From NCBI GenBank assembly GCA_964615975.1, contig CAZTTH010000009.1, forward strand, positions 1 through 64,000: 64,000 nt of DNA, read 5' to 3'. The notes below the pieces were generated by a model. That model was not told where the DNA came from and made no database searches. It worked only from the letters and a program-made list of their open reading frames with translations. Shown piece by piece: positions 19,287 through 29,446 of the stretch; positions within the stretch are counted from its first letter, which is position 1, and every line of letters starts with the position of its first letter. Source of the stretch: CAZTTH01 sp964615975 (lineage in GTDB: Bacteria > Verrucomicrobiota > Lentisphaeria > JABSQK01 > JAJFLO01). The position numbers were made by a program, and so were the translations under genes.

Positions 19287-21263
19287 TTGCAAGAAAATGG
19301 TTTGATATTGAAAGCGATATTTAATTTACAACGAATCCTCATAATCTCCTTCTCCCTCACGGCCATCAGTCTGTTTGGAGCATCGGGAATGAATGAGAAA
19401 TTCTCCCTGCACAAGGTCATTTTTGAGGGCGTGGAAAGCTACTCGAAGCGAGACCTCCATGCCGAACTTCAAATCCCCAAACTCGCATGGTGGCATCGGT
19501 TTTGGCGCAAACCATTGATATCCCTTGATGAAGTGGAAGACGATGTCTTGCGGATAAAGCAATTTTATCAGGATCGGGGATATTACCGAACCCAGGTAAC
19601 TGGTCAGATTGAACCGTTTAACGGCCTGATGAATGACAAAAATAATCGTCTTGACCTAGCGCGAATCAAAAATCCCGATTCTGATCATGATGATATGGTT
19701 GATTCACCTCGCAAGGTGAAGATTATATTTACCATCAGGGAAGGGCCGCCGGTGATCATTAAAACGATTGTCATTCATCTGATGAGTGACAATCAACACG
19801 ATGAATTGCGGCAATTGATCATGGAAGCAATCATGATCAAAACCGGGGATATCCTTGAAATCTCCCGCTATCGGGATGCCAAAAAGTCAGTACTTGCAAC
19901 TTTGGGAAACGCGGGGTATCCGCATGCTGATTTTACTTCGAGAGTCACGGTAAACACCGATTTCAATATCGCCGAGATCACATTCGATATCACCCCTGGA
20001 CCCCGGTGTGAATTTGGTCCTGTGTTCATTGATTCCGCACAAAAAATTGTGCGCAAATCGGTGGTTGAGAATGCGTTGACAATTACTTCGGGCGCGCGCT
20101 ATGACCGCAATGCCCTGTTGCAAAGTCAACAAAATCTTTATGATCTCGATATGTTTAAAAATGTTGTGGTGCGTCCCTATGAAACCACCTCTGAGTTGAC
20201 CCGCATCCCCATCCGGGTCGAGGTCGAGGAAAAAGATCGAAATGCATTCAATGTCGGTGTAGGATATGGCAATGAGGATGGACTGAGATTGAAGAGCGCG
20301 TGGACCTATCGCAATCTTTATGGATATGGCGGGAAAACCACCCTCACCGGACAATATTCAGACTTACTGCAAGGTATCATCGCCGATTTCGAGCAGCCTT
20401 TTTTTCTTGACCCCAAAAATACCCTCAATCTGAAAAGCGGGCTGGAACGCGAGATTCTCGCCTCACATATCGGGCGAAATGTCTTTGCCAACCTGGAGTT
20501 AAGACGAAAATTGCGGTCTCATTTTACTTCAACCATGGGGTATCAGCTTGAAGACAATGAAATCGAGGAATTAAAAACAACTGAAATCGAAGATGTCATT
20601 CAATTTAACCAGGACAACAATTTTCTCATCTCCAGTATCAAGGTCGGTGTGACCTATGATTCGACCAACAGTGAAATCAACCCCACCGCCGGGTCGCTTG
20701 CTTCCATCTCAGTGGAAGAAGCCTCACAGGCATTGGGATCGGAAATCGATTATGTCAATCCCACTCTCGAACTGCGCCATCTCAAACCGGTGGGAAAATG
20801 GGGGGTGGTCGCCGGGAGAATTCGCTTCAGCAGTATTGTCGATACCGAAGATACCACCGATATTCCCATCGTGAAACGGTTGTTTCTGGGGGGCGGCAAC
20901 ACCGTCAGGGGATTCGGATTTCAAAAGCTTGGACCGCTCGATCGTAATAATAATCCGATTGGCGGGAGAACGTCATTTTATGGCAATCTGGAACACCGCT
21001 TCCCCATTCATGGACAGTTTTCCGGTGTGGTATTTTTTGACGCGGGGATGATTGACCGGCAAGCCTTCAGTATCGATGACGATGGGTTTCGTTATTCGCT
21101 CGGCATGGGCTTGAGATACCATACGATCATCGGTCCAATTCGGGTTGATTTTGGTTATAAATTGAATCCGCCAACCCGGAGTGATGTATCGTCTGCCATC
21201 GCCGATCACAGAGAGGTTGAAAATCGCTGGCGTATTCATCTGAGCATCGGACAGGCGTTTTAG
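19287..21263 (+). CDS. Omp85/BamA-family outer membrane protein, probable TamA
   Basis: 658 aa. A signal peptide (RILIISFSLTAISLFG) precedes POTRA domains (from about residue 35) and a C-terminal 16-stranded Omp85 barrel from about 310. The barrel carries the conserved L6 motif VRGFGF at about 539. The annotated start is TTG at 19287; a second TTG at 19302 is equally possible because neither has a strong ribosome site. TamB is the next plus-strand gene, so this is most likely its TamA partner rather than the essential BamA. TamA/TamB insert outer membrane proteins and move phospholipids between membranes. Confidence 0.88.
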   Translation: MQENGLILKAIFNLQRILIISFSLTAISLFGASGMNEKFSLHKVIFEGVESYSKRDLHAELQIPKLAWWHRFWRKPLISLDEVEDDVLRIKQFYQDRGYYRTQVTGQIEPFNGLMNDKNNRLDLARIKNPDSDHDDMVDSPRKVKIIFTIREGPPVIIKTIVIHLMSDNQHDELRQLIMEAIMIKTGDILEISRYRDAKKSVLATLGNAGYPHADFTSRVTVNTDFNIAEITFDITPGPRCEFGPVFIDSAQKIVRKSVVENALTITSGARYDRNALLQSQQNLYDLDMFKNVVVRPYETTSELTRIPIRVEVEEKDRNAFNVGVGYGNEDGLRLKSAWTYRNLYGYGGKTTLTGQYSDLLQGIIADFEQPFFLDPKNTLNLKSGLEREILASHIGRNVFANLELRRKLRSHFTSTMGYQLEDNEIEELKTTEIEDVIQFNQDNNFLISSIKVGVTYDSTNSEINPTAGSLASISVEEASQALGSEIDYVNPTLELRHLKPVGKWGVVAGRIRFSSIVDTEDTTDIPIVKRLFLGGGNTVRGFGFQKLGPLDRNNNPIGGRTSFYGNLEHRFPIHGQFSGVVFFDAGMIDRQAFSIDDDGFRYSLGMGLRYHTIIGPIRVDFGYKLNPPTRSDVSSAIADHREVENRWRIHLSIGQAF

Positions 21264-21436
21264 TGTGGCGGAGTTTCAGTTCCATCTGAACCATAATGCT
21301 TACTCAAGGGATGTATGAGTCTCATTGTATGCGAAAATGGTGAACAATTTTACCCCTTCTACATAATATCCTCTTTCTGATTTTGTTGATATTCGTGCAT
21401 TGATTATCCGGACAATGTCATTGCGAGCGGTATCGC

Positions 21437-21594
21437 AGCGCAGGTCTCATGACCTGTATGTGTTTATCGTCGGTTGGAGTACAGGCTTTTAGCCTGAATG
21501 GCAATAATGCCTGAGCGAGGAGCATCCTAAAAGGATGAACTCCAAACTCCACCAGCTTCAAACTCTACGCTAAACACATACCATGACCTGCGCT
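21437..21594. repeat. 158-bp palindromic (REP/MITE-like) element
   Basis: Outer arms: 21437-21469 and 21568-21594 are inverted copies (AGCGCAGGT...GTATGTGTTTA against the complement of TAAACACATAC...ACCTGCGCT), the left arm having about 10 extra bases. Inside are GGAGT/ACTCC arms and three nested hairpins: CAGGCT-TTT-AGCCTG (21482-21496), GGCA/TGCC (21500-21511), and CATCCT-AAA-AGGATG (21523-21537). It codes for nothing. Such nested palindromes are typical of REP elements mobilised by TnpA-REP (RAYT) transposases, but no transposase is in the window. The rest of the 576-bp tamA-tamB gap shows only AT-rich promoter-like sequence. Confidence 0.7.
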
Positions 21595-21839
21595 TAGGTG
21601 GCGATGTGAGCTTGGGTTTGTCTGTCTGAATGCTAGTATATGCTACCCGATTGTTACATAATAGACTACAATAACCCATCCTCTCGCCGACATCCCGATG
21701 TTAAGGAATCAATTCTCCTCAATCGAGTGAGCTGGATCATAAAAAGATAATGACCATTCAGCGTTATATTTGACTTTCAATCAACCTTCCAATACTTATA
21801 AAGTTTACGAATGCGATAGATGCGAATACCGAGTCACAA

Positions 21840-24800
21840 ATGAAAACACGCAAAACCAAAATCGTTGTCACATTAGTATTTGTCGGTTTGGTAATCTTAG
21901 GTCTGGTCATGATCCTGCTTTTCCGTTCCGGTCGACTCGATGCTCTCTTGGCAAGGGTGGCGATTGGCATTTGGGAGAGAGAATATAATGTTGCGATTCA
22001 CTATGACCGACTCGAAGGCAGGATTCTTTCAAATCCTGGGGTATTTAATCTGATAATATTCCGGAATGGCCTACCCATATTTAGCGCAGCCCGGTTGTCT
22101 TTGGAATACCGATTATTTCGCGGTTCTCCTGCTGGTATTATCATAGATAAACTGGTTCTGGACACCATGAAGTTGACGGTCAACCAAGCATCGGATGGCA
22201 CCATCGATTTAATGGCGATTTTTCCCGGTTTATCCTCCTCTGCTCATGCGTCTGAAGCTGCATTATCACCCGGAGTGACCATCCTAGATTTGCGCATTCG
22301 GGATGGGAGGGTCGAGTGGATCAAAAAAACGCCGCGTGGGGACATCACCCAGCAATTTGAGCATCTCGATTTTGCCGGTAGCTTGGATGCCAACCCGGAT
22401 CAATATTTGACCATCAAGAATCTTTCATTCACTGCCGTCAATTCAACGATTCGTTGTCAGGAAATCACCGGTCTCATCGGTTATTCTGAAAGCGATGAAA
22501 CCATTCATGTTGAATCCTTGCAAGTTGCCACGCCCCAGTCTCAAATTGTTGTGAATGGAAAATGGGTGATTCGAGATAACCATCCCGAGGTCACCGCAGT
22601 GGTACAGGTCGATCATCTGGTGATGGCTGAATTCAAGGAATTGAACCACATTCTGGGAATGTTTCCCGAACCTGTCGCAGGTTTTCTGACCATTGATGGT
22701 AAAGACCGGATGATGAATATCACCATGGATCTTCATCATCAGAACTCCGCCATTTGTGGTCGGGGTACAATGGAAATGACGACCCGGAACAAGCTCAATG
22801 TTTCATGTGATCTCAGGCTGGAGCAAATTTCCCCGCCGCCATCGATGTTTAAAAATGACCCATTGAAGGAGACGATGATCAATGCCGATATTCATCTCAC
22901 GGGAGCAGCGGTCAATGGCGCTGAACATGAATGGACGGCGGATATCGCTTTGTACTCATCGGTAATCCTGGGGCAGCATGTCTCATTAAGTACGACTGCT
23001 TCACTTAATCATCACCATGAAGTGGCGATTAAAAACCTGGAATGCCATAGTGAATTTGGACATGTGGCAGTCCAGGCGGCACGTTTATTCCGGGAGAGCA
23101 CTGGCGATTCGCTTACAGCTGAATTTAATGGAACGTTTCGCAGTGATAACCCGACCCGCCTTTTCCCTGCTCTTAACCCGATCAATGTATTCGAGGGCAA
23201 CGCAAGTGGCAACATCCAGTTTCATCTTCCCAGCCAGACGCTCACCGCGGCTTCATTCGATGGTGAACTCCACCCATTTTTATTCAATGGCATACCACTT
23301 ACAGTCCGTCAATTTTCAACCCGGTGGGATGGCGCTGCTCTGACCGTGGGTAAACTGGCGCTCACATCAGCATTCGGGAATGGTACGCTCACGGGAAAAA
23401 TCAATCCCACGAGCAAACAAGTGGAATTAAACTATGCGGGGAATATTCCCGACCTCGGCGTTGCTCGTGACTCAATACTACCCCATTTACCATCCCCCAT
23501 GACTGATTCCTTGAAATCGCTCAACCGACTGAGTGGCGCCCTCCAGTTTTCAGGTATGCTTTCCGGTACAATGCCGCATCCGCAAACGACCTTCCGCATC
23601 CATGGTGATTCGATCCAGGCTGACAGATTCTCCCTGGCTGCCATTAAGATTGATGCAGGCATGAAATATCAGGGTGATCGGATGATCGGGAAATTTGCCA
23701 TTGATTGTAAGGAAGCTGGATATCGCGGACATACTCTGGCATCCCTGGCCATGCAGGGCAGCTTGACCCCGGAAGATATTGATTTCGCGTCACTGACTGC
23801 AACCTATAAAAATGTAACCCTGTCCTTGCGGGGGGGCAGGCTCACCAATTGGACATTGCCGGAGAAACGGGGAGAAGTCGCGTCATTTCAGCTCGGCTTG
23901 CCATGCGGCAACTTCACCAATCAACACCCGTTCGTTTTTTCCTTTTCCTCTGAGGGATTCTCTCTCCCCGCCTGTACATTACAATCACCATCAGGGGACA
24001 TTGCCATCGCGGGAGGATTAAACCGTCAGGGGAGTGAACATTTGCGGATAATCGGAGATTATGTGGATCTAGCTGACTGGAATCAATGTCTGCCCGCTGT
24101 GGTGCGTGATAAAGCGGGTAAACTCCAGGGGATACTATCTGGTGAAGCCCGCATCGGCGGCGAAATCGATCGTCCCAACCTGGAATTTTGTCTGCAGGCT
24201 GATGACCTTAAAGCGCGGATTATGGCCATTCAATCATTAACCATCAACGGTCAAAGCCGTGATTGCAGTCAACAAATAGTGAATGAGATACGTGTCGATG
24301 TCATTGGAGTAGAAAGCGAAACTTTTCATCTGGCAGACCTGAGGGTGACCTCCATGCATGATGGTAATAAAAATGAAGTTACCGCGATCGCTTATCTTGA
24401 GAATGGCGACTCAGTACAAGCCAGCGCTGAAATTAACCGTTGGTTGGCGACAGAAAAAGAAATTACCATGACCCAGCTTTCGCTTTCCACCTCTGAATTC
24501 ATCATCGCCAATGCTGCTCCCATATCAGTCAGGCTACAACCGGAGCAGATTTCAATACCGGAATTTGTGCTTGATTCCAATGACGGCACCTTCACCCTGA
24601 ATGGAAGACTGGAAAGCGATAAAACCAGGGAGGTGATCGCGTTGTCGATCGATCTCAATGCGTTTCCTCTGAACGTGCTCGCGTCCTGGTTTACACCATC
24701 GCCTTTAGCGGACGGTAAAATAACTGGTCACATGGCGATCTCCGGAACTCCTGATGCGCCAGAGGTTTCCGGGCGGTTGAAGATGACAGATTTAACCAGC

Positions 24801-26273
24801 CCCGTGGATCCAGCATTGGAGACCGAGTTGGGTTTCGATTTTCACTCGGGTAAACTCCGTTTTGACGCGATGGTGCAAAAGCATCAAACCCCGTTGGCGA
24901 ATATCGCGGGATATGCCGGGATGACCCTGTCCTTGTTCCCCTTGGCGTTTTCGTTGGACAGCGAGAGCGCGCAGGTGAGTTTGAAAATGAATGATATCCG
25001 GGTATCGCAGTTACCGACACTGTTCTCCTTCCAACCCAATCTTGAGGGGATATTGAATGCGGATTTGACCTTGACCATGGTCAGGTCCAGACCAGTTTTT
25101 GAGGGCAGGGCGTCTTTTCATGAAGGCGTCTATACCCATCACAGTCCGGATATGGATTTTACCAATCTCAATCTGGATGCGGCTTTCACTCCCGGCAATA
25201 TCCGATTCCTTAATGGTCAAATCACGAGCGAAAAAGTTGGCACCGTGACGGGTACCGGCACGGTCAAATTAAACGGTCTTTCAGTCAGTGACTATAATCT
25301 CGATGTCAGGGGCGAAAATTTGTTGGTTGATTTTGTCCGGGGCATATCCGCAAATGTCACCGGTCAATTAATCCTGAATCAAGCGGGGAATCTCCCCCGG
25401 ATGCAGGGAAAAATATTTGTCAATGAGAGTCACATCAATCTGGATCAGCTCGCGCCATACGAAGAATCGGAATTTGAGATCATTGGCAGCGATTATGAAA
25501 AAAACAATCCCGGCTTCGATCCCGAAAAACATCAGCAAATCTACACGTTGATCAATGATCTGATGGCAAACATCGCGGTTGATTTACCCCGCAATGTCTG
25601 GATCCGGGGAAAGGGTATCAAGTCCGAACTCATCGGGAATCTCACTTTGAGAAAAATCTCGGAACAACGTTTTACCCTTCATGGCGATCTCTCCATGGCG
25701 CGCAGCTCCTTTAACTTTCATGGGAAACTGTTCCGCATCACCAAGGGACATGTCCAATTTATCGGCTTGGAAGATCCCAATCCGCGAATTGATATGCATG
25801 CCGTGACCAGAGTTAAAAGTTTTGACATCATGCTGAATGTGACTGGTACCGCCAAGGATTTGCGTGTCAGTCTGAACAGCGATCCCCCCCTGCCGCAATC
25901 TGATATCATTTCCTATTTGTTATTTGGCAATCCCGTCAGTGAATTCAAGGGAGCGGAGGCATTCGATATCCACAGGGCCGCGATGCAGGTGACCGGACAA
26001 CTGGCAATTACCGAATTGAATAAAATTCTTGATAATATTATTTTGATTGATGTGTTTACGGTAGAAAACGTTGATGGCGATAGCGGTTCTGGGGCAGTGT
26101 TCATGGGGAAATACCTTGCTCCCTCGCTTTTTGTCTCCTTCCGGCAGGGCTTTGACGCGGATGATCCCCGGCAACTCCGGATCAATTATGAACTCACCAG
26201 AAATCTGGGTATTGAAGCGCAAGTCGGCGATGAACGAACCAACGGCGTCGATCTGCTCTGGGAGTTCCAATAA
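21840..26273 (+). CDS. tamB: Translocation and assembly module protein TamB-like (DUF490)
   Basis: 1,477 aa. An N-terminal membrane anchor (residues about 8-29) is followed by a very long beta-rich region typical of AsmA/TamB bridge proteins that span the periplasm, and the C-terminal DUF490 domain (about 1130-1477). The C-terminal region has PLPQSDIISYLLFG and ends GVDLLWEFQ, both family hallmarks. Start ATG 21840 is unambiguous. It works with an Omp85 partner, here the gene at 19287, in outer membrane protein assembly or lipid transport. The M16 protease gene converges from the other side with 26 bp between stops. Confidence 0.94.
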   Translation: MKTRKTKIVVTLVFVGLVILGLVMILLFRSGRLDALLARVAIGIWEREYNVAIHYDRLEGRILSNPGVFNLIIFRNGLPIFSAARLSLEYRLFRGSPAGIIIDKLVLDTMKLTVNQASDGTIDLMAIFPGLSSSAHASEAALSPGVTILDLRIRDGRVEWIKKTPRGDITQQFEHLDFAGSLDANPDQYLTIKNLSFTAVNSTIRCQEITGLIGYSESDETIHVESLQVATPQSQIVVNGKWVIRDNHPEVTAVVQVDHLVMAEFKELNHILGMFPEPVAGFLTIDGKDRMMNITMDLHHQNSAICGRGTMEMTTRNKLNVSCDLRLEQISPPPSMFKNDPLKETMINADIHLTGAAVNGAEHEWTADIALYSSVILGQHVSLSTTASLNHHHEVAIKNLECHSEFGHVAVQAARLFRESTGDSLTAEFNGTFRSDNPTRLFPALNPINVFEGNASGNIQFHLPSQTLTAASFDGELHPFLFNGIPLTVRQFSTRWDGAALTVGKLALTSAFGNGTLTGKINPTSKQVELNYAGNIPDLGVARDSILPHLPSPMTDSLKSLNRLSGALQFSGMLSGTMPHPQTTFRIHGDSIQADRFSLAAIKIDAGMKYQGDRMIGKFAIDCKEAGYRGHTLASLAMQGSLTPEDIDFASLTATYKNVTLSLRGGRLTNWTLPEKRGEVASFQLGLPCGNFTNQHPFVFSFSSEGFSLPACTLQSPSGDIAIAGGLNRQGSEHLRIIGDYVDLADWNQCLPAVVRDKAGKLQGILSGEARIGGEIDRPNLEFCLQADDLKARIMAIQSLTINGQSRDCSQQIVNEIRVDVIGVESETFHLADLRVTSMHDGNKNEVTAIAYLENGDSVQASAEINRWLATEKEITMTQLSLSTSEFIIANAAPISVRLQPEQISIPEFVLDSNDGTFTLNGRLESDKTREVIALSIDLNAFPLNVLASWFTPSPLADGKITGHMAISGTPDAPEVSGRLKMTDLTSPVDPALETELGFDFHSGKLRFDAMVQKHQTPLANIAGYAGMTLSLFPLAFSLDSESAQVSLKMNDIRVSQLPTLFSFQPNLEGILNADLTLTMVRSRPVFEGRASFHEGVYTHHSPDMDFTNLNLDAAFTPGNIRFLNGQITSEKVGTVTGTGTVKLNGLSVSDYNLDVRGENLLVDFVRGISANVTGQLILNQAGNLPRMQGKIFVNESHINLDQLAPYEESEFEIIGSDYEKNNPGFDPEKHQQIYTLINDLMANIAVDLPRNVWIRGKGIKSELIGNLTLRKISEQRFTLHGDLSMARSSFNFHGKLFRITKGHVQFIGLEDPNPRIDMHAVTRVKSFDIMLNVTGTAKDLRVSLNSDPPLPQSDIISYLLFGNPVSEFKGAEAFDIHRAAMQVTGQLAITELNKILDNIILIDVFTVENVDGDSGSGAVFMGKYLAPSLFVSFRQGFDADDPRQLRINYELTRNLGIEAQVGDERTNGVDLLWEFQ

Positions 26274-26299
26274 CTTTTGGACCGCGCGCAGTTTACCTG

Positions 26300-28924
26300 T
26301 TACCGAGGGTTATTTGCCGGCACGGTGCGGACCTGAACGTAATGAGTCAGATACTTGTTGGCGACCCGCTGCACATCTGCGGCGGTGACCTTGCCAATCA
26401 ATTCGGTATAACGGTCAGAGAAATCATAGCCCAGGCCGCATAGTTCATCAAGAACGGCCTGCAGTGCCATGTCGGAATTGGTTTGCCGGCTGAGTTTTTC
26501 CATGGTGGTACAAACAATCCTGGCGGTGTTCAATTCCTCGTCTCCCACCGGCGTCGCTTTGATCTTTTCGATTTCTTCCAATATAATCGCGATCACTTCA
26601 TTCATTTTTGCCGGCGAAGAGGCTGCCATGATGCCAAAGAATCCGGGATCAATACCAACAAAGTTAAAGGCATGAACAATGTAGACCAGGTCTTTATCAC
26701 CACCGCGCAGACGGTGATGCAGTCGTCCTCCGGGATAATTGAAGCCGGATAGTATGGTATCGAGAACGGTGAGCGCGAAGCGATCTTCGTGATCGGTTAT
26801 CGCGATTCCGGGATAGCCGATATAGACAGCGGAAAGTTGTTTATTCACCGCTTCTTCGCTGACGCGATTCTCCGTCACCGGAGTGGGTTGGGGGCGATTG
26901 GGCAGGGGGGAATTTTCTTCCCGAGCGGGAAGATCGCCAAAGGCATTTTCGATCATTTTGAGGGTTTCATTTTCATCGAGATCACCAAAGACGGCCAGAA
27001 CTCCCTGGGAAGGGTTGACAAACTTATCATAGTAGATTTTCAGATCGGCGGCGGTTAATCCGGCAACGGATTCTTCCTTTCCGAGAGAATCATTGGCATA
27101 AGGATGCGGCGAAAAAAAACGCTTTTTGAAGTAATATGACAGTTCGCTGTTCCAATCGTCATTTCGGGTGGCAATGGCTGCCAGGGTGTTCTTGCGCACA
27201 GTCTCCAATTCAGTTGCGGGAAAAATTGGATTCTTGATCATGTCCGCGAATACTGTCAATGCCTGGGGAAAATCTTCTCGCAAAACTTCCATGCTTAATC
27301 CCAGGGTATTGTTCCCTGCCGTGACGGAATATCGCCCGCCACAGCGATCGAAAAATCCGGCGATATCGTCGCGGGATCGGGATATGGTTCCGCGGGTTAA
27401 CATCTCCGTGGTGATGCGGCAAATGCCGGCCTGCTCCGGGGATTCGGAAAGAACACCACCTAAAAACAGCATTTGCGCATTGATCAATGGGATATTCGGA
27501 TTGCGTTTTACCAGTACGCGTAATCCATTGGGCAATACCGTCTTGTGAATTTGGGATGAACTGACTTTGAGGGCGGATGATTCCACTGATTGCCGCTCGG
27601 TTTCAGGCCGGAGCATGACCAGGGTACGATTGTTCTCATGAAAATAACGCACTGCCACGCGTTGCAGGTCGGCAACGGTTACCGCTTGAATCCCCCGCAT
27701 ATAAACATCGCCGAAGTTCGGATTGCCGGTGGTAATCATATTAATCCCAATTTCGCTGGCTTCCGCCGCCGCGGTTTGCCTTCCCAGCACTTCATCGGCT
27801 TGTTTTTGTTTGATCGCCTTGTTCAATTCGCCTGTGGCTGCCGGTTCTGTTTTAATCCGTTCAAGTTCCTGGTAGATTGCGGATAACGCGGCTTCAGCCT
27901 CCGTGTCCTTGCAGGTGCCGGTGATGGCAAATACTCCCGCGTCATAACTCGGTGTCGCTGAATAACTATAGATAGACGAAACCAGCCGCTGTTCCTCCAT
28001 CACCGCTTTTACCAGTCGTGAACTTCGTCCCTGCGATAACACGTAGCTGAGCACATCCAGGGCGAATAAATCCGGATGATCGATGGGGATGGTATGATAG
28101 GCCAGGATAAAATACGCTTCGCCCAGACCTTTTCTGCGCATGGTTCGTTCGCGCGGTCCCACCTGGACGGGTTCAGCCGGAAGAGCAAGCGCGGGGGGCG
28201 GCCGGGGCTCGCTCCGGGAGAAAGCTTCCGAGATTTTTTCCATCACCTGCGGAGCCGAGAAATCACCCACCGCCACCACGACCAGATTATTGGGAGCATA
28301 ACGCTGATGATAGTAGTTAAGAATATCATTGCGGGTAATCCCCTGGATCAGATGCTCGTAACCAATCACTGGATAACGGGTGGGATGAACCCTGAACATG
28401 GTATCGTCGAGGAGTTGATGGATGATGCGATCAGGTTCTTCATTGGCTTTCCTTAATTCTTCAATAACCACCCCCATTTCACGTTTGAATTCAGGTTCGG
28501 GGAAAGTGCAATTCGTCATCCAGTCGGCCAATAATTCGACTGCCCGGAAGATCATCTCCCCGGATGTGGTGATGAAGTAACAGGTATGATCCTTGGTGGT
28601 ATAGGCATTATTAGCGCCACCCAGTTTATCGATGAGATCATTGATTTCCTCTTCACTGTGGGTGGTGGTGGAGCCGCCGTTGATGAGATGTTCGAAGAGA
28701 TGAGAAATGCCAGCGCCCAGATATTCGTTCTCGTAGATGCTGCCGGTGCGCACAAAAATGCGTAAATCGGCAACTGGCGCGGTATGGTTCTCCTTGATAA
28801 TAACCTGAAGTCCGTTGGGAAGAGTTTCCTGCAACCATGGCGTTTCCGCCATGGCGGAAAAATGGAGCAGAGCGGTTATAAGGCCAATTCCGAAGACCGT
28901 GTAAAGATGATTGAATGTACGCAT
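26300..28924 (-). CDS. Secreted M16-family zinc metalloprotease, two-domain
   Basis: 874 aa with a signal peptide (IGLITALLHFSAMAE). It contains two M16 repeats, as in full-length pitrilysin-like proteins. The N-terminal half has the inverted zinc motif HLFEH (75-79) with the distal Glu in VVIEEL (about 155), so it is catalytic. The second half (from about 445) has no HxxEH and is the usual inactive partner. Likely periplasmic and degrades peptides. It is divergent from rpoZ across a 122-bp promoter gap. Confidence 0.95.
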   Translation of the reverse strand: MRTFNHLYTVFGIGLITALLHFSAMAETPWLQETLPNGLQVIIKENHTAPVADLRIFVRTGSIYENEYLGAGISHLFEHLINGGSTTTHSEEEINDLIDKLGGANNAYTTKDHTCYFITTSGEMIFRAVELLADWMTNCTFPEPEFKREMGVVIEELRKANEEPDRIIHQLLDDTMFRVHPTRYPVIGYEHLIQGITRNDILNYYHQRYAPNNLVVVAVGDFSAPQVMEKISEAFSRSEPRPPPALALPAEPVQVGPRERTMRRKGLGEAYFILAYHTIPIDHPDLFALDVLSYVLSQGRSSRLVKAVMEEQRLVSSIYSYSATPSYDAGVFAITGTCKDTEAEAALSAIYQELERIKTEPAATGELNKAIKQKQADEVLGRQTAAAEASEIGINMITTGNPNFGDVYMRGIQAVTVADLQRVAVRYFHENNRTLVMLRPETERQSVESSALKVSSSQIHKTVLPNGLRVLVKRNPNIPLINAQMLFLGGVLSESPEQAGICRITTEMLTRGTISRSRDDIAGFFDRCGGRYSVTAGNNTLGLSMEVLREDFPQALTVFADMIKNPIFPATELETVRKNTLAAIATRNDDWNSELSYYFKKRFFSPHPYANDSLGKEESVAGLTAADLKIYYDKFVNPSQGVLAVFGDLDENETLKMIENAFGDLPAREENSPLPNRPQPTPVTENRVSEEAVNKQLSAVYIGYPGIAITDHEDRFALTVLDTILSGFNYPGGRLHHRLRGGDKDLVYIVHAFNFVGIDPGFFGIMAASSPAKMNEVIAIILEEIEKIKATPVGDEELNTARIVCTTMEKLSRQTNSDMALQAVLDELCGLGYDFSDRYTELIGKVTAADVQRVANKYLTHYVQVRTVPANNPR

Positions 28925-29046
28925 TTAAGTTCCTTGATTATAATTCTTTATTATTCTCTGTTGATTATCTCATGAGTTTTACTACAGTACTGATCCGATT
29001 AAAAAAATGACACGATTGATTATTCTTTCAGAAAGGAGAACGATCA

Positions 29047-29244
29047 TTGAACGAAGATTATTTGAAAAAAGCATTAGTATTAATTCCCGATCATATCAAC
29101 CTGGTATTACTAGCCACCAAACGAGCGCGCGAACTCAATCGCGGTTCCAGCCCCATGGTTCACCCTAAAACCGGGGAATTGAGTCTGGATATCGCCCTGC
29201 ACGAAATCGCCGAACGAAAAATTACATTTGAATATCCAACCTAA
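29047..29244 (+). CDS. rpoZ: RNA polymerase omega subunit
   Basis: 65 aa. The conserved core is visible: NLVLLATKRARELNRG, followed by LSLDIALHEIAERKI, both hallmarks of omega. Omega binds the beta-prime subunit and aids polymerase assembly. The start is TTG at 29047, supported by a strong ribosome site AAAGGAG about 7 nt upstream. A hairpin at 29298-29319 (CAACACCC/GGGTGTTG) lies 53 bp after the stop. It lacks a T tract but may be a terminator. Confidence 0.9.
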   Translation: MNEDYLKKALVLIPDHINLVLLATKRARELNRGSSPMVHPKTGELSLDIALHEIAERKITFEYPT

Positions 29245-29446
29245 TCAGTCGTCCACAATCTATCCTCGCTTGGATTCCCGTCAGCGTGTCATTGTGGCAA
29301 CACCCAAGCCGGGGTGTTGAAAGGCTGAATTTATTCCTTATCAGCGCACAGGTTTTCATGCTGAAAATGGCGTGTGGTGCAATCGCTTTGCGATCAGGAA
29401 TCAAAGCTGAATTTTGAGCAAAATTCCGCTCCCGTGGTATTTCGCT

